A stretch of 64,000 bases of DNA. Source: Episyrphus balteatus. Its lineage: Eukaryota; Arthropoda; Insecta; Diptera; Syrphidae. Made by a program: the position numbers and the translations under genes. The notes beneath the pieces are model-generated. The model was not told where the DNA came from, did not search any database, and saw only the letters and a program-made list of their open reading frames with translations. The stretch lies in the NCBI RefSeq assembly GCF_945859705.1, contig NC_079135.1:83584253-83648252 (forward strand). Reading direction: 5' to 3'. Of the stretch, positions 35,144-47,061 are shown one piece after another. Position 1 is the first letter of the stretch, and each line of letters begins with the position of its first letter.

Positions 35144-37086
35144 CAGGGTTGCTACAAAGCTCAAAAGTTAGCTGAGCTCAGTTCACAGCCCAGCTCAAAT
35201 TTTGAGCTAGCTCACTTTTGAGCTATGTACCATAGCTCAGCTCATTTGAGCTGAGCTGAAAGTGAGCTGAGCTGATGGTTGAGCTGAGCTGTTGGGTAAG
35301 CTGAGCTGTCGGTGAGCTGAGCTGTTGGGTGAGCTAAGGTAAAGTGAGCTGAGCTGAGCTGTGATGGGTGAGAGGATACATTGATTTTTATTTGGAAAAT
35401 ATAATGAAATATGAAGATATTTTAAACTTTTATAAAACACCATAGCTTAAGATGTTTGGTTCTAGTTATTAATTTAATTATTTTAACACATGGATATTTT
35501 TATAAATAAAACAGATAATTTTTCGTGATCTTTTTTCTTGGTTTTTTAATAGTAAATGTATTTCTATTTTTTTAGTAAAATATTTCTTTTTTTATCATAA
35601 AAAAAAATTCCGGTACAATCCGATTTTTCGACTTTTTTCAAAATTCCGTTTGAAAGTTGGGGTACATTTTTTTTTCGAAAAATCCCCGAATCTTTGAACG
35701 CTCCTGGAAGCTCAACCGCTTGAGAGCAATTTTTGGGAGTGATGCCAAATGATAGCTTGTGTTATGGGCCTACGCTTTGCACATTATCAGATTTTTAAAA
35801 AATCGCCTTCCATGTTAAACCACCACATCATGCCTTTTTTTCAGAATCGTGCCTATTTTTTTTTTTACTTTTAAGTTCTCCCGGTTTGAGAACGCGTGCA
35901 CCTACAGGGATGGGAGTTGTAGCCAAATGTAGGTTAGAGTCCCCGCTACCTTTTGGCATCAAAAATTTTATTTTCATTTTCTTCAAAATTCCGCGATATA
36001 GGCGTTGGAAGTTGGGGGCGCGAAAAAACTTCTGGGAGCTGAACGCTTATATTCTCAGCTACCTAATAGTGGTATAATCCGGTTTTTCGATTTTTTTCAA
36101 AATTCCGAGAAAATCGTGTTTGAAAGTAAGGGTAAAATTTTTTTTCGAAAAATCCCCGAATCTTTGAACGCTACTGGAAGCTAAACCGTTTGAGAGCAAT
36201 TTTTGGGAGTGATGCCAAATGATAGCTTGTGTCATGGGCCTACGCTTTGCACATTATCAGATTTTTAAAAAATCGCCTTCCATGTTAAAGCACCACATCA
36301 TGCCTTTTTTTTCAGAATCGTGCCTATTTTTTTTTTACTTTTAAGCTCTCCCGGTTTGAGAACGCGTGGACCTACAGGGATGGGAGTTGTACCCAAATGT
36401 AGGTTAGAGTCCCCGCTACCTTTTGGCATCAAAAAAATTTTTTTCATTTTCTTCAAAACTCCGCGATATAGGCGTTCGAACGCTTTGATCTAGAAACAGG
36501 GGAGTGGTGCCATATGAAAGCTTATATTCTCAGCTACCCGATAGTGGTATAATCCGGTTTTTCGATTTTTTTCAAAAACCCGAGAAAATCGCCTTTGAAA
36601 GTTGGGGTAAAATTTTTTTTCGAAAAATCCCCGAATCTTTGAACGCTCCTAGAAGGTAAACCGCTTGAGAGCAATTTTTGGGAGTGATGCCAAATGATAG
36701 CTTGTGTCATGGGCCTACGCTTTGCACATTGTCAGACTTTTAAAAAATCGCCTTCCATGTTAAACCGCCACATCATGCCTATTTTTTCAGAATCGTGCCT
36801 ATTTTTTTTTTACTTTTAAGTTCTCCCGGTTTGAGAACGCGTGGACCTACAGGGATAAGAGTTGTACCCAAATGTAAGTTAGAGTCCCCGCTACCTTTTG
36901 GCATCAAAAAATTTTTTTTTCATTTTCTTAAAAATTCCGAGATATAGGCGTTGGAAGTTGGGGGCGCTCACTTTCAGCTCAGCTCACTTTCAGCTCAGCT
37001 CAAATGAGCTGAGCTATGGTACCTAGCTCAAAAGTGAGCTAGCTCAAATTTGAGCTGAGCTGAAATGTGAGCTTTTTGCAACCCTG
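35144..37086. mobile_element. hAT-like non-autonomous element with AGCTCA-rich ends
   Basis: Terminal repeats CAGGGTTGC (35144-35152) and GCAACCCTG (37078-37086) match hAT-style ends. The flanking octamers GGAACTGG and GCAACTTG agree at 6 of 8 positions, consistent with an old 8-bp duplication. Both subterminal zones (35157-35365 and 36966-37075) are packed with GAGCTGAGCT/AGCTCAGCTC hexamer blocks in both orientations, presumably transposase-binding repeats. Between them lie three tandem copies of a ~475-bp unit. There is no transposase frame. Confidence 0.8.
35608..36965. repeat. Three tandem ~475-bp units inside the hAT-like element
   Basis: Units begin near 35608, 36067 and 36545. Shared landmarks in each are TTTGAAAGTTGGGGTA or a close variant, CCCCGAATCTTTGAACGCT, GAGAGCAATTTTTGGGAGTG, GCCAAATGATAGCTTGTGT, GGGCCTACGCTTTGCACATT, CGCCTTCCATGTTAAA and GAGTCCCCGCTACCTTTTGG. 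Divergence is only a few percent by eye. Some sub-blocks differ by insertion, for example AACGCTTTGATCTAGAAACA is only in the second. Internal amplification is the likely origin. Confidence 0.88.
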
Positions 37087-37087
37087 G

Positions 37088-37242
37088 CAACTTGCCACAT
37101 GGAAATTACCACATGCAACTTGTCACATGCAACTTCCCACATACAACTTGCCACATGCAACTTGCCACATGCAACTTGCCACATGCAACTTGCCACATAC
37201 AACTTGCCACATGCAACCTGCCACATGAAACATGTAACTTGC
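37088..37242. repeat. 14-bp minisatellite (CAACTTGCCACATG)n
   Basis: About ten copies of CAACTTGCCACATG with scattered substitutions (GTCACATG, CCCACATA, CTGCCACATG). It abuts the hAT-like end directly, and GCAACTTG is also the putative duplicated target. The array may therefore have grown from, or served as, the insertion site. Open frames in both directions (repeating HATCHMQLATCN or KLHVASCMWQV) are artefacts. Confidence 0.92.
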
Positions 37243-38384
37243 AACGTGTTGTGTGTTTTATGTTTGCCGTACTGCGGCGTACTGCATTTTTAAATACCAA
37301 AGTACTGACTACTCTAAAGGTGAAACGACAGCCCTGCTACCCAGGGTGATCGCGTCATAATCCCTTTGACATTCTTGTCAAAAAGTAAATTTTCATACTC
37401 ACCCTCCCATAAGAAGTATAACTTCAAAAAAAGAAGACTCTTGTCATCAAGTTAATTGGGCCTTTTTATTCAATTTTACAGGGAAAGCTATATGATATTT
37501 CGAAAAAGGGATATAAAAGTTTTAAGAGATTTGTTTATTTAAAGTGTTGTTGTTTTATTTTTATAGATTCACAGTGATTTTGTAGGAAAACTTAATAAAT
37601 ACTAGGAATTCATGTAGAAAATATTTCAAGGTTTTTAAAACACATAAAGGAGGATTGTACCAACAGAGAGTTGGCCTGTTGGTTAGATAAAAATCTGTAA
37701 GGTTGTATGTAATTCAAAAAATTGCTTTCAAATATTTAGTTGCTCCTTGCGAAATATACATATTTTATTTTTTTACATTTTATAATTAGACCAGTCATCA
37801 AAGACAAACAAATTGGGTAAATGTTGAAAAATTTGAAAAAAGGTTTTGTTCAGGTCTTCTATACATTGTGACTCCTGATTGACTGAAGTATTAGTTTGCA
37901 AGAATCAAAGGTGCATCATATGGAAAAGTCCTAGGCATTTTAGTTAAAATTGGGAATTGTTGCAGACTACGAAACTACTTGATCTAAAGAGTAGTATTTG
38001 TCCAAAACTGATTTATTTACTTTGTTAGGACTAGCTATTTGCAGCTTCAAAAACTGAAAGAAATTTTAAAATCAGTCGAGCGACTCGGCTGATTCATTTA
38101 GTCAAAGTTTGCTTATTTTTAAAATCGAAGAAATTTTTTGTATGAAAATTTTAAGAGTTTTGGTGTAAGGATCTAAAAACTAGTTGAAAAACTAAATTAT
38201 GTTTTTAATGTTTGAGTTAAGTTACAAAATTTCCTTTAAAAGTCCTCAGACTTAACTCGACTTAAATTTAATCTTTGACTTTAATAAAACATTTAAGAAA
38301 AAAATCAGCTGCTGAACATTTCTACATAAATTTAAGAGCGAACATCTTTTTGGCATTAATTTATCCAAATTTCTAGCTCATATT
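37243..38384. other. AT-rich DNA without recognisable genes
   Basis: No gene, element end or tandem repeat was supported in this stretch. Confidence 0.5.
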
Positions 38385-38960
38385 CAGTTTTGAAAAAGAA
38401 AATTCTATAAACGCTTATTCTGTCCGCCATTTTGGAACCACCATTTTGCAAAAATAAAAGTTGGAAAATTTTTCGTATTTCTCATACTAATACCTATGCT
38501 TTAGTGTCCTTAATTTCATGACTTTTCATCAAGAATTGCCGGTGCAAATGGTTTTTGGCGCCATAAAGCACCAAATGCACCACTGTGAGCTAAGGAGAAT
38601 GATAAATAGTCAAATCCCTGTTGACCGACAGGTTTTTATAATCTTTAACGAATTCATAAAATTCACCGATGACACAATCAGTTCTTTACTTCTAATTTTG
38701 TAAAAAGGATAATTTAAAATATAGTCTATTAATGTTCATACATATTTAATATTGAGCTGATAAAAGAGTTGTTCAAAGCTATTACATTAAAAAAAAAGAT
38801 GTTATGGTGGTTAAATTTTATTTTGTAAAAATACCATTTTATTAATTTGTTCATACTTTAGAGATTTTGATTATTTTCTAAACCCTTCTTAGTCTTCGCA
38901 ATTCGCAACTTTTCCGCTCTATTACGATTTGAAATTCGAAAAAACTGTATTTCGACCAAC
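38385..38960 (-). repeat. Dispersed repeat, inverted copy (pair of 12046-12745)
   Basis: Reverse-complement match to 12046-12745. Landmarks are TTATTCTGTCCGCCATTTTG, TTCATGACTTTTCATCAAGA, GCGCCATAAAGCACCA, AAACCCTTCTTAGTCTTCGC and ATTACGATTTGAAATTCGAA. The short frame at 38518-38703 lies inside it and is not conserved in the other copy. Confidence 0.7.
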
Positions 38961-39034
38961 CTTCCTACGCAGTTCTTGCGAAAAATAGCCAACATAAATG
39001 ATTAATAAATAAAATGCACGACTGGGGTCGCACG

Positions 39035-39754
39035 TACTTGCTCTTGTAGTTCAAAGTATGGTTATCTTAAATAGCTATTGGAAATTTAAGATTTTGTTAA
39101 TTGTCGAGAAAAAAAAAATTAAAAAAATTGCAAGTTAAAAAAATTAAAATTAAAATTTTTTTTTCAAAAACTTAAAAAAAAAATTTTCAAAAACTTTTTT
39201 ATTTTTTTTTTTTTATTTTTGACACTTCAAAATTATGTCTGTAAATTTTGAATAAAATTAACTCATGTTTTGATGAAATATATGAACTTAAAAAATATGT
39301 TAATTTTTGAAAAACGGCAACGTCATATTTCCGTTCTCCTCATTTTTTGAGAAAAACTAAAAACGCAGTTTTGTAAGAATCAATGGGAGAATTACCTACA
39401 CCAAATTTAATCAAAATCGTTAGAGCCGTTTTCGAGAAATTTGCAATACCTCGAAAACTTTATATGGGAGATATGCGTTTAAAAGGAGATATTAGAAAAA
39501 TAAAAAAAAAAAACGGGTCTAGGGAATTACGTAAAAACCGTGTGTACCAAGTTTTAAGCAAATCCGTCCATCCGTTTAGGCCCTAGCTCGATGTACAGAT
39601 GGACGCACAGACGCACATACACACAGACGCACAGACTGACGGACGGCATGACGAAAACTTTTTTGATCTTCTCCATCATCGTAATGTCGGTATTGATTAA
39701 AACCTCGAATTTTTTTTTCTACACGAAACCAATACTTGCCCTATAGAGCAAGTA
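39035..39754. mobile_element. TACTTGCTC-ended non-autonomous element (720 bp)
   Basis: The ends TACTTGCTC (39035-39043) and GAGCAAGTA (39746-39754) are inverted. Pairing continues imperfectly inward (TTCAAAGTATGG against CCAATACTTGCC). The interior has A/T-run-rich sequence, a CGTTAGAGCCGTTTTCGAG block and a CGCACAGACGCACA-type microsatellite. A related end is visible near 14170-14205 at the 676-bp repeat. The 67-codon frame at 39383 is not a recognisable protein. Confidence 0.6.
39600..39653. repeat. Imperfect GACGCACA/GACGGACG microsatellite
   Basis: GACGCACAGACGCACATACA followed by CACAGACGCACAGACTGACG forms a short imperfect array with a 6- to 10-bp period inside the TACTTGCTC element. 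Confidence 0.8.
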
Positions 39755-39845
39755 AAAAGGAGACTACAAATTTTAAGTAGGTATACAATTCACTTCCTCA
39801 CATATTTTTACTGTCCTAAAAGAATTTTATAAATGAGGCATTCAC

Positions 39846-41045
39846 AGGGGCGTACAATCACTTGGGGCAAACGGGGCAGCGCCCCGGGTCCCCCGACAGA
39901 CCCCAGGGCCCCCACTGGCGACAATGTTAGCATAAATTGAGTTACGAAGTAAATTAAAATGTAGGTATTTGAATCACTTCGGATACAAGGGAGACAAATT
40001 ATGTCATTCAGTGTAATGTATAATGCATTGGTAGCCACACAATATTATATTGATTTAATCAAAAGGTTACCCCAGGGTAACTGCTTTTTTAAAAGAAAAA
40101 TTATAATTTTATCTTAGGGCCCCAAAAAATATTACTTGAAAAATCTTTGCAACCACAAATAATACATTAGAGGCCCCAAAAAAGCAAAAAACAACTTCAG
40201 GCCAGTGGCCCCAAAAGCCTTTACTTCAGGGCATCAAAAAAATTAAATTAAAAAAAAATTGTTTTTTAAATTAAATTACATTTGTTGATGGATTACTAAA
40301 TATTACTTTAGGAGCCCCAAAAAATTATGACTTCGGGGCTCCAAAAATATTATATGAAGGGTCCAAAAAAATAATTTTTTAGGAACCCCGTTAGTTGAGA
40401 GGCAATCAAATATTAATTTGGGGGCCCCAAAATCTATTACTAAGGAGCCCAAAAATGCTCATCAAATTTTCTGATGGCATAACAAATATTATTTGAGGAT
40501 CCTCAAAAGCTATTACTTCAGTGGTTCAAAACAATCAAATGGAAAATTAAATATCAATTCAGGGGCCCCAACGTAAATACATCAGGGCCCAAAATAAAAA
40601 CATTACGTTATTGGTGGCATTCTGAATATTAATTCAGAACAGAGGCCCCAATACCTATTAATTCTTGGCTCCAAAAAAATTATATTATATTTTAGGGGCC
40701 TCTAAGCACTTAATTTTGAGGCCCCAAAAATAATTTTTCATAGGCCCCAAAAAAATAAACTATGTTTGATGATGGAAAATCAAATGTTTACATATTACTT
40801 CAGAACAGAGGCCCCAAGAACTATCAATTCTAAGCTTAAAAAATTTATGTTTTAGGGGTCTCTAAATTATTAATTTTGGGGGCCCCTAGTACCTACCTAC
40901 AAGTATTTACTACTTTTATGATAGAAATTTTAAGTAAGTATAGCAAAGTGCATTACGAACTTCTAAAACATTAAAATAAACCTTAAATAAATAAGCAATA
41001 CACAAAAAAAGTATGTCGTAAACGTACTTTTTTTTGTATCTAAGG
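39846..41045. repeat. GGGGCCCC-rich degenerate repeat, probable hAT-like remnant
   Basis: Begins CACAGGGGCGTAC with GGGCAGCGCCCCGGG close by, which resembles hAT-type terminal sequence. About 20 irregularly spaced copies of a 'GGGGCCCCAAAAA.ATTACTTC' phrase follow every 30-90 bp (for example 40195, 40312, 40425, 40563, 40640, 40740, 40810), and it ends with GGGGCCCCGGGG near 41045. The motif GGGGCCCC is self-complementary and contrasts with the AT-rich matrix. No coding function. The right terminus was not found. Confidence 0.6.
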
Positions 41046-41051
41046 GGCCCC

Positions 41052-41248
41052 GGGGACTCAACGTTCAGAATGATAATGGGTTGAGTCCTCTTCTCTATAG
41101 GTTGGATTTTTTAAGGCCTTCTTATATCAAATAGTATGAAAGAAAGAAATTCTGGAGGTATAGAGCAATTATTCATCTGTGAAATATTTAATTCAAAAGT
41201 TCCAAATTTCAAAAGGACTTGACCCATTATTATTATTCTGAACACCTC
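41052..41248. mobile_element. Short hairpin MITE (~200 bp)
   Basis: GGACTCAACGTTCAGAATGA followed by TAATGGGTTGAGTCCT on the left pairs with AGGACTTGACCCATTA followed by TTATTATTCTGAACACC on the right, forming ~35-bp imperfect terminal inverted repeats. It lies directly beside the GGCCCC-rich repeat. Family not recognised. Confidence 0.65.
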
Positions 41249-41444
41249 AAATGTTATTTGAGTTATTTCTTTGATTTTTACTTTTAGTTTAATTTTGAAT
41301 TTGTTTTATTTCGACTTTGACAGAATTTACCATTATATTTTTTCGGCAACATTTTCGCTGTCCAATACATAGGAGACTCGGAAAACTGACCGAAACCACT
41401 TAATTCAAGCCACTTCATTTGAGCGATTAATCCTTTAAGGGTTA

Positions 41445-42734
41445 AATTCATAGTCGTCACTCATGTTGAGAAATATCTTAAGCATTCGCTCAAGCGAATC
41501 CTTATTCATAGTCATCACTGGAGTTGAAATTTTTCTCAAGTGAAGGTCCGAGGAGGCTTTTTTACTTGAATAAACGTTTAATTTTGTTTTCAGTCAGTTG
41601 ACATTAAAACGCAAGTGTCATTACGAGCGTTTTTTTCCGTCAAAAATGGATAATTACCCAAAAAAAATCTTAACATTACCAAATGGCTTACGATTTAAAT
41701 GACCAAAAAAAAAATACGTTGACGTGCAGGTGTGTCTACGTGACGTTTACTTAGCAGTGTCAACGCGTTGACTCGCAAAACTGTTGATCACACTGTTTGA
41801 CACAAAGCAAAAATTTAAATTTTCAAAAATATTTTGTAAAAAAAAAGCGGAGAAAATGAGATTTGAAAAAAGCTCTCATAGAAAAATTAAACGGAAATAT
41901 GTTTGACATTGTTGCATTGAAATGTAAATATTTCGAGATATACGCAATGCACTTTTAAGATAAAAGTCTTAAATGAATTCTAATAAGATTGTTGAACGAA
42001 TACAAATTTAAAATTACTAAATTTGTGTCGAAAAATTAGAAAAAAAAAAATAAAAAAAAGTATCCACATTTGATTTTTAAAAAATCGAAAAAAAATCAAC
42101 ATTTAAACGCTTATACCATAGGAACGCCGCACCCAATGTTAATGGTTATGGTCTTAAAATTTAGCTTAGAATATATAAATGGTTTTTGGTTTTTTGTCAA
42201 AAAAAAATTTTTTGCATCCAACATGGATGCCACGGCCATACCAAAAAGTTTTTTTGTAAAAAAAAAAACAAAAAGGTGAAATGAGAACCGCCTCTCTCCA
42301 AAACGGTACACATCGAAAATAGTCAATGCGTTGACCCAAAAATGTGTGTCAACGCGAGTGTCATCGTACCCGTCAACGCAATGACAACAGTTTTCGTTGA
42401 CGATCACACAACGTGACACTCTTGGGACAGATTGTGACGTCATTTTTACGTCAGAGAGTCAAAGCGTTGACCGATTTCGTTGACCGTGTAATCATAGCTT
42501 AAGTATTTGTTTTAACTGTTTTTCGAATAAAATAAAAAAATGAGTAGCTACTGAGTTGTAGAAAAAACACGCGATCAGTCAAATTTTCGAGTTTGAGAAA
42601 AAATTTTAATCAAGACAAGATTTTTATTTACTCAAGTGACAGTACTATTTTCATTTCCCTTGATCGATTGCTTTAAATATTTCTCAACTTACTGGAGTTG
42701 AGAAAAATCTTAACTCGAGTAACGACTATGAATT
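41445..42734. mobile_element. AATTCATAGTCGT-ended element (1,290 bp) with GTCAACG motifs
   Basis: The terminal inverted repeats AATTCATAGTCGT (41445-41457) and ACGACTATGAATT (42722-42734) match perfectly. They extend as ACTC..GTTRAG. A second internal copy of the end (ATTCATAGTCATCACTGGAG) lies at 41505. The interior has two clusters of GTCAACGC/GCGTTGAC motifs (41710-41800 and 42320-42480), at least eight in both orientations, some forming GTCAACGCGTTGAC palindromes. This may be a second element nested inside. Frames at 42070 (+) and 42111 (-) overlap each other and are not recognisable. Confidence 0.7.
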
Positions 42735-45580
42735 CCGCTGTAAGTCGTGCGAGTTAAAATCACTGTCAACGAAACCGTAGGCGTAGCCTTTTATGATTAA
42801 ACTCTTTTGTACCAACTAATTGAGTTTTCATTGTTATTTAAACCTTCTTAAACGTTTTTCATAAACCAAATTGTTAATAATAACTATTCAATAAAAGTCC
42901 TTTCTAAAATCTAGCCATTTCTTATTATGATTTAAAACGGAGGTGACGGTGGGCTGTAAGCGTTAAGAATGGGTGGTGTGACACTTGGTACACAAACCTT
43001 TGAGCTTGAACCATTTAAACCATTATGATGACTTTGTTCTGCTTTCTTTCTATTGCTCCACCCCAACTATGAAAACCCAAATTAAGCTAGTAGGATTTTC
43101 ACTACAGCACAAAAGCTTATTAAATCCACACGAAAACCAGCACAAAAACTGCCAATTAACTCAATAAGTTTTTGCTTCCTACACCGCGGCCGGAACTTTG
43201 GAGAGATTCGACCATTTGCTTATTTCCTGTTTCATTTTGTGTTGAATTTTTTTTTTTACTACACAAAACTTTGTTAAAAAAAAATATAACAAAAAAAAAA
43301 CCGAACTAACAAAAATGTAAGTCTACTCTTCCATGATGGTGTATCCACAGTTCATCGTTTGGTCTTCAATTTTCGTTTTTTTTTTTTTATATTTATTTTT
43401 CGAAAAACCTTTCGGCTTGACCAAGAGCACAACCTAACAACAATAGACAACAATTTGTATCGGAAAACGGTGGAATCGCTGATGAAATTATTTGAACCAA
43501 TACTATACCAAAACGAACAATGTCCTGTTTCAGACGATGACGATGACGACGACCGACGACGACGACAGGGTGGGCTAATGTTGGCGTTGAAATTGGACAG
43601 GCTTTAAATTGAATTCAAATTTAGGCTATTGATTTAGAAAACGTTGCCATTCACATATATAGTCAGGAAGGTAGATATGCATTTCCATACATACTAGCTA
43701 CTGCAATATCAATATATAGTGTCCTGGACAGGACATCACCCGGAGGGTGCATGCTGATGCTGATGATAGTTGTCCTTGCATTCGTTTTCTTTCTTTATTT
43801 ATTTATTTTTTTATTTTTTTTTTATCTATTTTTGGTTTTCATTCCTTGTCGATGTGGAAAATTCTTTTGTTTCATGCTTCCTTGGAAATTTCCATCGAGA
43901 GGTCTGGGTTGCACGCTAAATTGGATAATCGATGGACATCCGAACAGTTTGCAATTAAATTAATTGCATTTCTAATTTGTGGACATCTCCTCTTCTCTCT
44001 GTGAAGGAAAGCGAAGCGACTGGTGACGTATTGCTTTCAAAAGCAGTGATTGAATTGGAGGTTTTTTTTTTTTTTCTGTTTTGATTTGCGATGTCAGGAC
44101 TTTTAAGTTTTTGCTCTTAAATTGTCATTTTTTTTTTTGCAGTTTTTTTGTCATAAAATTGCTTGGATTTTAGATATTCTGTAGATATTTTAATGGATGT
44201 GAAAGGTATAAAGAAATCAAAAAAAAAAAAAAACTGTGTGAAATTTAAAATGCAAACTAAGGGAAATTATAAATGGAGGATCTGAAATGCTAAATCTGTA
44301 ATGTTAATGCAATGTGCTTGTGCAATAATTGAAGAAAATTGGTTATATTTTTTTTTCTTTTTTTTACATTTAATGGATACAATAACGTATTTAAGGACAT
44401 TTTTTTTGTGGAACAGATTGCAGATAATTAGAATAAAAGTGTTTTGTCGATATGGCGCCATATCAATATCTACTTGTGTCATCATACACACACACATACA
44501 AAAACCAAAATTGGATAATGTGTAGTTATAATTATTGAAATTTCTACATATAATATTCATATTAGGATTATGAGGCATCCTCATAAGTATGCGACTGTCA
44601 ATTTCATTGTCAATGCTCTTATTATCCTTGGTAATAAGGACATATTTATTTCAAACAGTAAAATTCCAACCCGCATGCGATATGCTTGTGGAATTTTCCT
44701 CTTACTTTTTTTTTCATTTTGTCTCTTCTCCCACAGGAAGGAACATAAAGAAAAAATAAAAATTACCAAAAATATATGGTTAAAAGGATCGTTCATCTTC
44801 TATATGTAACTCTCGTTCATGGTTCATATATAGAAAACAAAAGGGCATTGACGAATCTTCACATTAGCACGTGCCAGGGCTACCAATTTTTCTTTTTCAT
44901 CTTCACTGAATATTCGTATGGTGCTTCATTTCGATTCCGGAAGCAATATATCTGGATAAATTCTATAGGTACAAAAAAAAAATAAAAACGAAAAAATAAA
45001 AAGTAACTCAAGAGAAAAGGATAATACCTATTATATAGAGGTATGTATGCGTATAAGCTTGTATATGTACAACATAACAAAAAGATATTTTTTCTTTATG
45101 ACTCACCTGTCTCACTCATATATTGGGACAATTTTTCTGGATTTATACCCGTATCTTGTATATATTTGAATTCATATTTCGAATGACTTAACATTCATAA
45201 AGAAAGAAATAATAATAAAAAAAAAAAAAGTCGTCATGGATGTAAAAATAACTGACTACAAAATGTTTTGTTGCTACATTTTGAGGGGTGAATCAGATAA
45301 AGTGAAGAAAGAAACTAAATAAAATTTTGTAACTTAGACAATTTTATTTCGGGAGTTGTAGGTATTAGATACTTCTTAGAATTGAAGTATTTGTTGTCAG
45401 CAAAAAAGATAAAAAAAAAACAGCTTAAAGTAGGCTAATGGAGATTTAAATTTTAAAATTGACAAGTCATATTAGATATTATTTTCGTAGGTATGAGCAC
45501 GTCAAGTGCAAACTTATGATTTGCAAAATAATTCGAATATAGAAATAATTGATCATATTTTTACTTGCGATGCAAAAATC
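42735..45580. other. Apparently single-copy DNA without a supported gene
   Basis: Contains a (GAC/GAT)n microsatellite at about 43533-43570 that gives an Asp-rich stretch in a short frame, and T-rich blocks near 43380, 43800, 44060 and 44350. Frames of 60-105 codons exist but have low complexity or no recognisable domain. Confidence 0.45.
43533..43570. repeat. GACGATGAC/GACGAC trinucleotide microsatellite
   Basis: Imperfect run of GAC and GAT triplets. It encodes an Asp tract in the frame of a short unrecognised ORF, which is not taken as a gene. Confidence 0.85.
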
Positions 45581-47061
45581 ACAGGTAAAATAGTCATTTA
45601 AAAAAAAAAAATTGTTACACTCATAAAACTTGGCAAAAAGTTTGCTTTTAGGATAAAAACCAAGTACATAAAAAGTCTATAAAAAAAAGTTGGGTGGAAG
45701 GGTGTTTTTTTCCGCGGACAAGAGGGAGAGAGTGAAGGTCAAAAATGTACTGAAAAAAATTGTTTGTCGAATATCATCACATGGCACATGTTTTCAAGGT
45801 ATTTTTTGATGCTGAATCTAATGATATAAAAATAAAGTCAATACGATTGCTCTAAGAAAAGTTATTGCCGATTAAAAACAAGGGTGTTTGGTTTTTTTAC
45901 TTCAACAGGTAAAATATAACCGAAACCCATGTGAAAAACATGCTACACTGATAAAATTCGGGATGAAGGTTTTAAGTAAAGCAGAGACAAAGGATCCATA
46001 AAGATCTTAAAATTATTTTTGGTGAAAGGGTGTTTTTTTGCTGGGTTAAGTTATGAGGAAGGTATCATAACAGCTGACTTAAATTTTATTAATTTCTAAA
46101 ACTTGGTGTAAATGTTTTGGTTGGTATAAGAATTAAGAATCTATAAAGTGTGATCTTGAGTGAAAGGGTGTTTTTTTTTTTTTTAAGAAATGATGAAATT
46201 CGGAATTAGTACCACAAAAACTAGGAAAAAATTGTTAAATTGTTAAACCAAGGAAAATTGGTAAAATTGTTTCATTTATAACAGAAACCAAGAACATAAA
46301 AAGTATATAAAAAAATTTTAGGTTAAGGGGTGTTTTTTTGGGAAAATAGTGAAAATCCCCTATAGGTCCGATAAAATCAATGGTATAAATGGTACCCTTA
46401 CAAAATTCATTAAATATGTTCTCTTTCTCATGGAATTTACAAATAAAAGAAATCTATACATTTTTTTCATGTGAAAGGGTGTTTTTTTTTTTTAGGTGTA
46501 GAGAAAATATGGGTATATTTGGAAAAGTGTGCAATACTAGAGTAGTACTAGTGGTACCCTATTGAAATTCAGGAATTATGTTATTTTTGAGATAAGAAAC
46601 AAGAAGTGTCTATAAAAATTTTATGGTTAAAAGGGTGTTTTTTTGAGTGAAAACAAAAATGATGGGTCACCCTAATGAAATTTGGTTAAATCATTGAGTT
46701 TGGGATAGAAAACAAGAATAAAGAGTTTTCATAAAAAAAATTTAGGTAAAAGGGTGTTTTTTTTCGAAGAGACAGTAAAATCTATAATTGGTCCCTAAAT
46801 GCCAACGATTCGCGTTAAACGTGTAAGAACTTATCTATAAATGTTTAATTTGTCATCAAAACCATAAATAAAATAAATCATTGGCTTTTTGAGACCAATT
46901 GCAGATTTTACTGTCTTTTCGAAAAAAACACCCTTTCACCAAAAATTTTTTTTTAGACTTTTTATGTACTTGGTTCTTATCCCAAAAGCAAACTTTTTGC
47001 CAAGTTTCATGAGTGTAACAATTTTTTTTTATTTCTTGATTTTATGTACTATTTTACCTGT
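45581..47061. mobile_element. AAGGGTGTTTTTTT tandem-repeat element, copy 2, with inverted end
   Basis: Eight ~150-bp units (cores near 45703, 45884, 46026, 46166, 46328, 46476, 46633, 46753), colinear with 4266-5345. After a ~70-bp spacer the last part is inverted: 46870-47061 is the reverse complement of the outer left unit (GCCAAGTTTCATGAGTGTAA) joined to the AAACACCCTTTC core. The outer ends read ACAGGTAAAATAGT on the left and ACTATTTTACCTGT on the right, so the array is bounded by inverted repeats like a foldback transposon. No open frame. Confidence 0.78.

Noticed and set aside
37044..37349. Open frames with repeated HATCHMQLATCN or KLHVASCMWQV peptides
   Set aside because: They come from the 14-bp minisatellite and exist in multiple frames on both strands.
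42111..42443. 110-codon minus-strand frame
   Set aside because: It lies inside a repeat-bounded transposon with GTCAACG motifs, overlaps a plus-strand frame, and has no recognisable domain.
43359..43607. 82-codon frame with an Asp run followed by an Arg run
   Set aside because: The Asp/Arg part is a trinucleotide microsatellite and the start is a T-run. No splice or conservation evidence.
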